A stretch of DNA of 64,000 nt from contig JAFZZI010000011.1 in assembly GCA_017615835.1 (NCBI GenBank), forward strand, positions 62,001-126,000, read 5' to 3'. The notes beneath the pieces were generated by a model. It worked only from the letters and a program-made list of their open reading frames with translations, was not told where the DNA came from and searched no databases. Shown piece after piece: positions 16,852 through 24,709 of this stretch (position 1 is the stretch's first letter; each line of letters opens with the position of its first letter). Source of the stretch: Bacteroidaceae bacterium. Its GTDB lineage: Bacteria > Bacteroidota > Bacteroidia > Bacteroidales > Bacteroidaceae. The translations under genes and the position numbers were made by a program.

Positions 16852-19521
16852 CTAAAAACCGCTTTCCAGAATATATGGCTGACCGGACGCAGTCAGACCT
16901 GCGCTGCTGACGCTGAAGTGTGATGTCATAGAGTTGTTGTAGAACTCGACAGAGGCACGGCCTTGAGAGTCGGTCACTACATTGGGTTCCCAGAATATGG
17001 TACGACGATAGTCCACGTCGCCCACTATAGGACCGTCAGGATACTCGGGACTGAAGAACTGGTATGGCGATGAATAACCGGCGAACGTGGTAATACGCTT
17101 GCCGATTTCCATAAGTTCCTTCCTTGTGCTAAGAAAATAGTTCTCTTTGACTTCCAAATCGACCAGATAGTAATTGTAGGATGAGCTCGTGCTCTCTACG
17201 ACATTCATCTGGCTACTCACGTCGACATGATGTCCGAATCCTTCTGTAAACAGTGGAGTAAGTGTCATGACAGAGGTCAGAGGCATCACTCGGTCATAAA
17301 TCATTATGCTGTTTACATCTTTTGTGTCAATTGCCCATGGGGGGCAGAAGATACCCTGGTACTGGCAGTGTTCCTTGTCATGAACATACCAGAATGTCCT
17401 GACGCCGTTCAGCCTTGAGGTATCAGCCAATTGGAATGCAATCTCTTCGTCCGAACCGGATAAATCCAGCAGTACGTCTCCGACACCGTTGCTGTCGGCT
17501 GCAATCGTCAACTGGTAGCCCTTGTCCATCAGGTAGCCCATGACATCACCGCTGAATTCTGCCTTGTCAAGTTCCATTTCAAGATCCTGTACCACATTGA
17601 ACGCCTTGAACGTATAGAAGTCAATATACTTGCGCCTGTCATTGATGTCAACATCGGGAAGCAGGTAGCCTATGTTGTCCCAGATGATTTCCGGCATGTT
17701 GTCATCATGAACTTCCTGAGGCTTGCTGACTGCCTTGCGGACAGAAGTGCTGATGTTTCGGAGGATGGTCTCAGGTACATAGTACGGCCTCAGGTCAGGA
17801 GTCATGGAGCGTTCGAACAGAATACGGGAACTGGTGCCTACTATTTTGCGTTTCTGGCTCTCAGTGGTGTGTATCGTAAGTCGTGCGATGTCGTAATAGT
17901 CAGATATGTCTAGGCCGAAATAGCCGGTACTGTCGGTAATACAGTCAAATTTCTCAGTCCGTTTCTTGTCAGGCGGAACAAGAGCTGCCATCACTTTAAC
18001 GCCCATCATTGGTTTTTTTCCGGATGGAGAAAGAATCCAGCCGTTGATGGTAAGTCCCTTTTCAAGACGATGCAGTTCTTTGAAATCCTTCCGACCTGAC
18101 ATCGTGTCCCATTCATAGCGCTCCCATCCCTGAACCATCGCCAACAGATCAAGGGCATGGTAATGTTCCTCGTCATCTGCCTCAAAATACCATTCGGGAT
18201 TATAAACGAAGCCCTTCAGGTCGGATGACAGAAGCAGAGTGGAGCGGAGGTCGCCCGAACTCATGTTTCCGGAGCAGCGAGAATCACGCACCGACAGGCA
18301 GAAACGGTCGCGGAATGGGTTTCCTGCACCATCCTTCAGCGTAAAGTCCAGCCTTACCTTTTCAAATGGGGCATATCTCTCTTGATCCGGCTCGAAGTCG
18401 AGCTGCGGAACCGGTATATCAGTCTTGTTATAGAAGTATCTTGATGCCAGAATATTGCCGTTACGGTCGAACAGCACAAGTCGGCACACTCCATCGCTGA
18501 AGTCAAGCGGTACTGATACCTGTGCACCGTGATTCTCTTGTGAGACGCAGTTGAAATAGACCAGGCCGTCGCGACAGGTTATGGCAAGACCCAGCGTATC
18601 GGCCGGCATACCCTCTGTACCTGAAATCCCGACATCGAGAGTCTTATCTTTCCTGTCTGCCTTCAGCACATAGCCTTGTGTCTCTGCATCGGGTAAACTG
18701 AATTTTCGTGTGCGACCGTTAGCCGTCACGGTCACGCTGTTGTTTTTTGAAGTAGGCTTGAACTCGAAAATACCCATACCGTCGTGTTCGGTCCTGATGC
18801 TCCTGTCAGAACCGTCAGGAAGTACCTCTGCTTCAATTCCGATACCGTCGCTGCCCCATATTTTGAATGCTACCCTGTTGTTTCTGCCCATTATCAGATG
18901 TCCTCCCTCGGGGTAGAAGCCGGCGTTCAGCGCTGCCTCCTCTTTTGTTTGGGGACGATACTGCTCAACTACTTCCTTGTGCAATTTAATAGATGGCTTT
19001 TCTTCATAGAAGCCGCCCTCATTACTTGGTTTCTCGTAGATGGGCAGCACTCTTGAGAAAATCGCATCCTGACAGAAGTTCATCATGTTCATAGTATATG
19101 CTCTCACCTCATAGAAACCGCTTGGGTAGGGCAGTACACCCCTCAGTTCGCGGGCCTGACTAGTGCTGGCATCCAGAAGGGGGAATGACCCGTCACACTG
19201 ACCCGCCACGATCTTCAGCTTCTGCTGTTTAAGGACCACACCACCAGGTGACAGCAGGTCAACGTACAACACCTTGCTTTCGGCCCGATGGTTGTCAGCT
19301 GCATTCACCACATAGGCCTTGAACCAAATGGTTTCACCGGTATAGTACGACGTGTTGTCAAACTGGATGTAGACTTTCTCTTGAGGAAAAATAGAGCTGA
19401 ACTGGTGAATATTGCCTGCAAATCGCGACAGTGCGTCCGAAACCTCCCCCGAATGTGACTGTGGAGAGAAAGCAAGGAGCGACATCAGGGTTATGAATGC
19501 TGAAAGCTTTCTGTGTGACAT
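16852..19521 (-). CDS. Large secreted MG2-type protein
   Basis: Secreted protein of 889 residues from the ATG at 19521 (MSHRKLSAFITLMSLLAF); the longer open frame begins 20 codons upstream, but the later ATG starts a proper signal peptide. After the signal, an alpha-2-macroglobulin MG2-like domain is evident (EKVYIQFDNTSYYTGETIWFKAYVV), with further beta domains, and about two thirds along a carboxypeptidase-regulatory-like strand (LTINGWILSPSGKKPMMGVKV). The C-terminus has SRASVEFYNN, a strand typical of A2M-like repeats. It may be an envelope-associated macroglobulin-like or TonB-related protein; function is unknown. It is divergent from fba, and a TAACTTCG box at 19553-19546 could be its promoter. 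Confidence 0.8.
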   Translation of the reverse strand: MSHRKLSAFITLMSLLAFSPQSHSGEVSDALSRFAGNIHQFSSIFPQEKVYIQFDNTSYYTGETIWFKAYVVNAADNHRAESKVLYVDLLSPGGVVLKQQKLKIVAGQCDGSFPLLDASTSQARELRGVLPYPSGFYEVRAYTMNMMNFCQDAIFSRVLPIYEKPSNEGGFYEEKPSIKLHKEVVEQYRPQTKEEAALNAGFYPEGGHLIMGRNNRVAFKIWGSDGIGIEAEVLPDGSDRSIRTEHDGMGIFEFKPTSKNNSVTVTANGRTRKFSLPDAETQGYVLKADRKDKTLDVGISGTEGMPADTLGLAITCRDGLVYFNCVSQENHGAQVSVPLDFSDGVCRLVLFDRNGNILASRYFYNKTDIPVPQLDFEPDQERYAPFEKVRLDFTLKDGAGNPFRDRFCLSVRDSRCSGNMSSGDLRSTLLLSSDLKGFVYNPEWYFEADDEEHYHALDLLAMVQGWERYEWDTMSGRKDFKELHRLEKGLTINGWILSPSGKKPMMGVKVMAALVPPDKKRTEKFDCITDSTGYFGLDISDYYDIARLTIHTTESQKRKIVGTSSRILFERSMTPDLRPYYVPETILRNISTSVRKAVSKPQEVHDDNMPEIIWDNIGYLLPDVDINDRRKYIDFYTFKAFNVVQDLEMELDKAEFSGDVMGYLMDKGYQLTIAADSNGVGDVLLDLSGSDEEIAFQLADTSRLNGVRTFWYVHDKEHCQYQGIFCPPWAIDTKDVNSIMIYDRVMPLTSVMTLTPLFTEGFGHHVDVSSQMNVVESTSSSYNYYLVDLEVKENYFLSTRKELMEIGKRITTFAGYSSPYQFFSPEYPDGPIVGDVDYRRTIFWEPNVVTDSQGRASVEFYNNSMTSHFSVSSAGLTASGQPYILESGF

Positions 19522-19566
19522 ACCATAAAAATACTGTTGAGAAGGCGAAGTTACAAATGTTTTGGT

Positions 19567-19574
19567 TAATTTTG
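19567..19574 (+). promoter_or_regulatory. Probable fba -7 element
   Basis: TAATTTTG matches the -7 box 50 bases upstream of fba, but no -33 box is visible at the right distance. It faces the opposing TAACTTCG box of the secreted-protein gene only 13 bases away. Confidence 0.45.
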
Positions 19575-19623
19575 TGGCCACAATGCTAAAAAGACGTAAC
19601 TCAATATTATAAATTATCAGAAA

Positions 19624-20625
19624 ATGGTCAACTACAAAGATTTGGGTCTTGTCAACACCCGCGCAATGTTTGCCGCAGCCGTCAAAGGCGGCTATGCCAT
19701 TCCGGCTTTTAATTTCAACACTATGGAGCAGATGCAGGCCATCGTGATGGCCGCAGTCGAGACCAAGTCACCGGTCATCATGCAGGTATCAAAGGGAGCC
19801 CGCAACTATGCTAACGCAACCATACTCCGTTATATGGCCGAGGGTGCTGTTGCATACGCCAAGGAACTCGGCTGTGCTCACCCCGAGATTGTTCTTCACC
19901 TTGATCACGGTGATTCATTCGAACTCTGCAAGGACTGCATAGACATGGGCTTTTCTTCAGTCATGATTGACGGTTCATCTCTTCCGTACGAGGACAATAT
20001 TGCCCTAGCTAAGAAGGTCGTCGACTATGCTCACAAGTATGATGTCACGGTTGAGGCAGAGCTGGGTGTCCTGGCAGGCGTTGAAGACGAGGTTTCCAGT
20101 GCAGAGAGCCACTATACCAAGCCTGAGGAGGTCATCGACTTCGCCACCCGTACAGGTTGTGATTCTCTGGCTATTTCTATTGGTACATCGCACGGTGCCC
20201 ACAAGTTCACTCCCGAACAGTGCACACTCGTGAATGGCGTTCTCGTACCGCCTCCATTGGCATTTGACGTTTTGGCTGAGATTGAAAAGAAACTTCCTGG
20301 ATTCCCAATTGTACTTCACGGATCATCATCAGTTCCTATGGACGAGGTCAATACCATCAATAAATTTGGCGGACACCTTGATGCTGCCATAGGTATCCCT
20401 GAAGACCAGCTTCGCAAGGCTGCAAAGAGTGCAGTGTGCAAGATAAATATTGACTCTGATTCTCGTCTGGCCATGACAGCAGCCATTCGTCAACATCTGG
20501 CTGAGCACCCAGGCGATTTTGATCCCCGCCAGTATCTCAAGCCGGCACGCGAGAATATGAAGAAGATGTATATTCACAAGATTGTGAACGTACTTGGCTC
20601 AGATAACAAACTGCTGCAGAAGTAA
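19624..20625 (+). CDS. fba: Class II fructose-bisphosphate aldolase
   Basis: Zinc-dependent aldolase of 333 residues that interconverts fructose-1,6-bisphosphate with dihydroxyacetone phosphate and glyceraldehyde-3-phosphate. The zinc-binding LHLDHGDSFE motif (near residue 95) and the later GTSHGAHKF and VLHGSSS motifs are present. The codon bias is strong, as for gap. It forms a single-gene unit ended by a clear terminator at 20654-20682. Confidence 0.97.
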   Translation: MVNYKDLGLVNTRAMFAAAVKGGYAIPAFNFNTMEQMQAIVMAAVETKSPVIMQVSKGARNYANATILRYMAEGAVAYAKELGCAHPEIVLHLDHGDSFELCKDCIDMGFSSVMIDGSSLPYEDNIALAKKVVDYAHKYDVTVEAELGVLAGVEDEVSSAESHYTKPEEVIDFATRTGCDSLAISIGTSHGAHKFTPEQCTLVNGVLVPPPLAFDVLAEIEKKLPGFPIVLHGSSSVPMDEVNTINKFGGHLDAAIGIPEDQLRKAAKSAVCKINIDSDSRLAMTAAIRQHLAEHPGDFDPRQYLKPARENMKKMYIHKIVNVLGSDNKLLQK

Positions 20626-20653
20626 TTCCCGGAGGATTGCTTTTCTCAGAATA

Positions 20654-20682
20654 AAGGGACCCGCCGATCGGCAGGTCCCTTT
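20654..20682 (+). terminator. fba terminator
   Basis: AAAGGGACC-GCCG pairs with CGGC-GGTCCCTTT around a two-base loop, with one mismatch. The stem ends in A and T on its two sides, so it can act in both directions between fba and DUF1573. Confidence 0.8.
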
Positions 20683-20737
20683 GCTTTGCCCTATAAATCT
20701 CAGGGACTCTGATTTTAGCTTATTACAGACAACAACC

Positions 20738-21196
20738 CTATTTTGTGTCGGCTGGCTTTTTCTTGCTTGACATCTGCTCGTAAACCTTGTTGTCAACCAT
20801 CTCGCCGATTATCTTTAACCTTACCATGCTGTCATCCGGTTTACTGGCATTATAGTTGACTGTCACGAATTTGTGGAAAATCCCGGGGCGGAGTGATTTT
20901 CCATTGTATGTTACCTTTATGGAGTCCGAATCACCCGGGGCAACGGGAGTTTTGGGGTATTCGGGAACAGTACAGTTGCAGGATCCGTACACTTCAGTGA
21001 GCATAAGAACCTCGTCACCGGTATTTGTGAAGACAAAATAGTGTGACTGAACACCATTTTCCTGACTGAAAGAACCGAAATTGAAGTCGGTTTCCGCGAA
21101 AGAAATGACAGGTCCTTTCTTGTCAATATCCGTTTGTGCACTAATAGCCAAAGAACAGAAGAGTGCTACATTCCACACAGCAAATTTTTTTGTCAT
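20738..21196 (-). CDS. DUF1573 secreted protein
   Basis: Periplasmic or surface protein of 152 residues with a signal peptide of about 20 residues. The rest is one Ig-like beta domain of the DUF1573 type, with the FNFGSFSQENGVQSHYFVFTN stretch and the VYGSCNCTVPEYPKTPVAPGD loop that are family landmarks. The two cysteines in GSCNCT may bind a metal or another protein. Function is unknown. It is divergent from DUF4301 and convergent with fba. Confidence 0.9.
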   Translation of the reverse strand: MTKKFAVWNVALFCSLAISAQTDIDKKGPVISFAETDFNFGSFSQENGVQSHYFVFTNTGDEVLMLTEVYGSCNCTVPEYPKTPVAPGDSDSIKVTYNGKSLRPGIFHKFVTVNYNASKPDDSMVRLKIIGEMVDNKVYEQMSSKKKPADTK

Positions 21197-21282
21197 CGAT
21201 ATGAATTTTTGCGCTAAGATATGTTTTTTTCCGATTTAAGAGCTACCTTTGACTATTAATAAATCATAATGCTCGTTTTATA

Positions 21283-22812
21283 ATGTTTGACGACAAGGAT
21301 CTCTCTCTGTTTGCATCAAAAGGAATCAGTGAGTCAACTGTAATGAAACAGTTGGAAGACTTCAAGAAAGGTTTCCCCTTTCTTGAACTGAAAGCTGCGG
21401 CATCGGTAGGGAAAGGCATTCTCGCTGTTTCTCCTGAAGAAACAGATAAATACATTGAGTGTTGGGAGAACTACCGTTCCGAGAATCACAAAATTACCAA
21501 GTTCGTGCCGGCATCCGGTGCGGCCAGCCGCATGTTCAAGGATCTTTTTGCTTTTCTCAGTTCTGACTACGAATCGCCTCAGACTTCTTTCGAGAGGAAT
21601 TTTTTTGATGGAATTGAAAAGTTTGCATTTTATTCAGACCTCAATTCTGTCTGTGTACGCAATGAAGGCAAAGGAATAAGACAGCTTGTTGCCGGAGGCC
21701 AATACAAATCAGTGGTTTCCAACTTGCTGGAATCCAAGGGACTTGGATATGGCTCGCTGCCTAAGGGCCTGCTTAAATTTCACAAGTACTGTGAAAATGC
21801 CCGTACTCCTTTGGAGGAACATCTCACTGAAGGAGCCTTGTATGTAAAAGGTGTTGATGCCCATGTTAGACTGCACTTTACCGTCTCGCCGGAACACCGT
21901 TCCCTTTTTGAAGATCTCGCCCTGGTGTCCAGCCGTCAGATGGCTGCCCAATATGGGGTTGTCTATGACATTAGTTTCTCTGAGCAGAAACCTTCAACCG
22001 ACACAGTCGCAGTTGATCTTCAGAACCGTCCTTTCCGCAATGAAGACGGCTCCATACTCTTCAGGCCCGGCGGACACGGTGCCCTTATTGCCAACCTGAA
22101 CGAGATAGATTCCGATATAATATTTATCAAGAATATTGACAATGTCGTTCCCGATCACCTCAAAGCCGATACCGTAAAATACAAGAAACTGATTGCAGGA
22201 ATCCTCATTTCGCTTCAGGCGCGTATCTTCAAGTACCTGCGTCTTCTCGATTCTGGCGGATACGACTGGGCGTCGCTGGATGAGATCATCCGTTTTGTCC
22301 AAACGGAACTCTATTGCCGCAATGACAATCTGGCCAAACTCAATGAAAAGCAGATTATTTCCTATCTGCGCGGCAAACTCAACAGACCGATACGCGTATG
22401 CGGAATGGTTCGTAATGTAGGTGAACCGGGTGGTGGACCGTTCGTTGCTCTCAATGCTGACGGTTCATACTCGCTACAGATTCTGGAAAGTTCTCAGATA
22501 GACATGAACGACGAAGAAAAGAGACGAATGTTCAGCGAGGGAACTCATTTCAATCCTGTTGATCTGGTTTGCGGAGTGCGCGACTACAACGGACAGAAAT
22601 TCAACCTGCCGGATTATGTTGACCATTCCACTGGATTTATTTCAAGCAAGTCGAAGAACGGGCGTGAACTGAAGGCCCTTGAATTGCCGGGGTTGTGGAA
22701 TGGTGCAATGAGTGACTGGAACACAGTGTTTGTAGAAGTGCCTCTGTCGACCTTTAATCCGGTCAAGACCGTCAACGATCTGCTCCGGACACAGCACCAG
22801 CCTCAGCAGTAA
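21283..22812 (+). CDS. DUF4301 family protein
   Basis: Cytoplasmic protein of 509 residues. The family, largely limited to Bacteroidetes, is related by pattern to sugar-nucleotide transferases; KFVPASGAASRMFKD near residue 67 resembles a nucleotide-binding loop and is followed by FRPGGHGALIANLNEID. Its substrate is unknown. A TACCTTTG box at 21244-21251 could be the -7 element, without a clear -33 partner. The gene ends 65 bases before tRNA-Gly on the same strand. Confidence 0.85.
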   Translation: MFDDKDLSLFASKGISESTVMKQLEDFKKGFPFLELKAAASVGKGILAVSPEETDKYIECWENYRSENHKITKFVPASGAASRMFKDLFAFLSSDYESPQTSFERNFFDGIEKFAFYSDLNSVCVRNEGKGIRQLVAGGQYKSVVSNLLESKGLGYGSLPKGLLKFHKYCENARTPLEEHLTEGALYVKGVDAHVRLHFTVSPEHRSLFEDLALVSSRQMAAQYGVVYDISFSEQKPSTDTVAVDLQNRPFRNEDGSILFRPGGHGALIANLNEIDSDIIFIKNIDNVVPDHLKADTVKYKKLIAGILISLQARIFKYLRLLDSGGYDWASLDEIIRFVQTELYCRNDNLAKLNEKQIISYLRGKLNRPIRVCGMVRNVGEPGGGPFVALNADGSYSLQILESSQIDMNDEEKRRMFSEGTHFNPVDLVCGVRDYNGQKFNLPDYVDHSTGFISSKSKNGRELKALELPGLWNGAMSDWNTVFVEVPLSTFNPVKTVNDLLRTQHQPQQ

Positions 22813-22836
22813 GGATAACATTAAGCAACGCAAATG

Positions 22837-22867
22837 TTGCGTCTTTTGTCGAAATAAACTAAATTTG
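22837..22867 (+). promoter_or_regulatory. tRNA-Gly promoter
   Basis: TTG (22837-22839), a 20-base spacer and TAAATTTG (22860-22867) lie directly upstream of the tRNA; the tRNA begins 11 bases past the -7 box. Confidence 0.7.
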
Positions 22868-22877
22868 CGGTCGCGAT

Positions 22878-22950
22878 GCGGTAATAGCTCAGTTGGTAGA
22901 GCGTTGGCTTCCCAAGCCGAAGGTCGCGGGTTCGAGCCCCGTTTACCGCT
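22878..22950 (+). tRNA. tRNA-Gly (anticodon CCC)
   Basis: A 73-base cloverleaf. The acceptor stem pairs GCGGTAA with TTACCGC with discriminator T; the D-arm is GCTCAGTTGGTAGAGC; the anticodon loop TTCCCAA gives CCC; the T-arm contains GGTTCGAGCC. CCA is not encoded. It is a single tRNA with its own promoter and terminator. Confidence 0.95.
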
Positions 22951-22964
22951 CTTTCATGAAAATG

Positions 22965-23000
22965 GTAGGCATTCTTCAGTGAGGTGTCTGCTTTTTTTTT
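22965..23000 (+). terminator. tRNA-Gly terminator
   Basis: A 7-bp stem GTAGGCA with TGTCTGC (two G-T pairs) is followed directly by nine T. Confidence 0.6.
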
Positions 23001-23037
23001 CAAATGAACTGCGTGACTGATCTGACAGGTCTTCTGA

Positions 23038-23721
23038 TCAGGCCATTAATTTCTCCACAGACCTCACGGTCAGAGTGTCGTCCTCTACTGTAAACTTCAC
23101 GTCATTGCCGCAGTAAGTCATGCCATATAGCCTTTCGGGGTCATTCTGGTAATGCGGTCGGGGGTCTTGTGCGAGGATTTCTGTGAGTTGCTGCCTCATT
23201 CCGGCAGGGAGTGTAAGGGCAAGGTCATGAGGGAAAACAACTTTCAGATTTTGCAGGCGAGTCTCTTTCGTATAACCTTCAGTGGCATCAGGCCTGCAGT
23301 CTGTGTATGGGACATAAGGTTTAATGTCATAGATTGGTGTGTCGTCAGCCAAATCGGCACCTGAGACGTGCAGGACCGGTCCTTCAGGAGTATGCAGGTC
23401 AATGCCTTCAAGCTTGACGCATGAAAGGCCAATTGGATTTGGCCTGAAGGGCGAACGGGTGGCGAAAACGCCCATGCGGGTGTTTCCTCCAAGACGAGGC
23501 GGCCTTACGGTCGGCAACCATCCACTGCCTGACTTGTCTGACTTTGAGAATTTCCATATCAGCCAAATATGGGAGAAACCATCCAATCCTCGCAGGGAAT
23601 CGGGGTTGCGAAACTCCGGACAGAATATTATGTCGGCCTTTAGCGATTCGGCCAACCCGCTTTGTCTGGGAATGCCGAAATTTTCCGTAAACCCGGTCTT
23701 AATTGTCGCAATATGTTTCAT
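23038..23721 (-). CDS. trmO: tRNA m6t6A37 methyltransferase TrmO
   Basis: TrmO (TsaA/YaeB family), 227 residues, adds a methyl group to t6A37 of certain tRNAs using SAM. The family signature FATRSPFRPNPIGLSCVKLEGID is present across residues 92-115, followed by DIKPYVPYTD. The C-terminal part carries the second half of the TsaA-like domain. It is divergent from the beta-helix protein gene, and its promoter matches the consensus well. Confidence 0.92.
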   Translation of the reverse strand: MKHIATIKTGFTENFGIPRQSGLAESLKADIIFCPEFRNPDSLRGLDGFSHIWLIWKFSKSDKSGSGWLPTVRPPRLGGNTRMGVFATRSPFRPNPIGLSCVKLEGIDLHTPEGPVLHVSGADLADDTPIYDIKPYVPYTDCRPDATEGYTKETRLQNLKVVFPHDLALTLPAGMRQQLTEILAQDPRPHYQNDPERLYGMTYCGNDVKFTVEDDTLTVRSVEKLMA

Positions 23722-23729
23722 ATGTGGTT

Positions 23730-23761
23730 CGAAGTTAGTTTAACTTTGGGGAAGATGCAAA
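23730..23761 (-). promoter_or_regulatory. trmO promoter
   Basis: On the minus strand TTTG (23761-23758), a 20-base spacer and TAACTTCG (23737-23730) match the consensus. Confidence 0.7.
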
Positions 23762-23778
23762 TAAATGGTGTATATTTG
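23745..23778 (+). promoter_or_regulatory. Promoter of the beta-helix/double-kinase operon
   Basis: TTTG (23745-23748), a 22-base spacer and TATATTTG (23771-23778) point to a start near 23785. A second -7-like box, TAACTTTG at 23741-23748, lies just upstream. Both overlap the trmO promoter. Confidence 0.5.
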
Positions 23779-23800
23779 CTTTTCAGTAGACAGACACAGG

Positions 23801-24709
23801 ATGAGACGCATGATGACCTTGATGCCGGCGTGGATACTGTTGTGTTCCATATCGCCCGCTTACTGCTATGAGTTGGCAGAAGGACGGGTTTTCAGTAGGG
23901 GCGACCGTATGCTTTTCGAGAACTGTACTTTTGAATGCGAGCCTGCAGACTTGAACGGCAATTGTGTCTATTTGAATTGCCGATTTGTTCTTTTCGGCAA
24001 TACTGTTTTGGAAGACGTTTACGGGACGGGTGTTGTCTTTTTGAACTGTCACTTTACGTCAAAGATTGGAGGAACTCTTTTTATGGCAGCCCACGCGGGA
24101 CAGATAACTCTTGTTGATTGTTCTTTTGACGGTAAGGCGGACAGAGTGGAATGGGCTCCGGTACTGGATGTCTCATTGCGTTGCTACCAGAGTGGTGTCA
24201 CTCTTGGAGGTAAGGAGATTCTGGTATCAAACGGTGTTTTGCAGACAGTAACCATGGAGGATCATGGTTTGCTTGACGCCTATAAGTTTACTCATGACGG
24301 TGTTGTGTATTACAACATATTCAATCTCCTGTCCGGAGATGACAGATGGGATCCATTGGAAATGCGTTCCATAGTCTCAGCTGCCGAGGAGTACAACGGG
24401 CGCAGTCTGACGGGATTGCCTGTCACCATGACTATATCTCCTACATCTGTAACGGTCGATGGCACCGTACCGGACATGATTGGCATTAAACTCAGCTCCA
24501 GCCTTATGAGCGGCAGCGACCAGATACCACAGAAGGTGTTCTGGGAAATGTCTGCAAACGATGTGCTGGACTTTGCACCCAACACAGTAACGGACAGCGG
24601 CTGTTCTCTGTTCAGCACACAACAGGGCAGTTCTCCTGTGACTGTGACCGTCAGTGCGGTTACAGAATACGGACTTGAGGCTTCAACCACATTGCTTGTA
24701 ACACCATGA
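23801..24709 (+). CDS. Secreted beta-helix protein, first gene of the signalling operon
   Basis: Secreted protein of 302 residues from the ATG at 23801; an in-frame ATG at 23765 lies upstream of the likely transcription start. A signal peptide ends near residue 22 (SPAYC). Residues 37-110 hold four turns with a repeated N/D-C-x-F pattern (Cys at 42, 60, 83 and 107, 18-24 residues apart), the spacing of a right-handed beta-helix with stacked cysteines. Residues about 207-302 look like an Ig-like/BIG domain. No catalytic residues are evident. Its stop overlaps the start of the double kinase (ATGA), so they are translated together; it could be a sensor accessory or ligand-binding partner. I know of no named family. 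Confidence 0.75.
   Translation: MRRMMTLMPAWILLCSISPAYCYELAEGRVFSRGDRMLFENCTFECEPADLNGNCVYLNCRFVLFGNTVLEDVYGTGVVFLNCHFTSKIGGTLFMAAHAGQITLVDCSFDGKADRVEWAPVLDVSLRCYQSGVTLGGKEILVSNGVLQTVTMEDHGLLDAYKFTHDGVVYYNIFNLLSGDDRWDPLEMRSIVSAAEEYNGRSLTGLPVTMTISPTSVTVDGTVPDMIGIKLSSSLMSGSDQIPQKVFWEMSANDVLDFAPNTVTDSGCSLFSTQQGSSPVTVTVSAVTEYGLEASTTLLVTP

Noticed and set aside
22821-23003. 60-residue minus-strand open frame over the tRNA-Gly gene
   Set aside because: Its sequence (GARTRDLRLGKPTLYQLSYYR) is the well-known false protein produced by reading a tRNA gene backwards.
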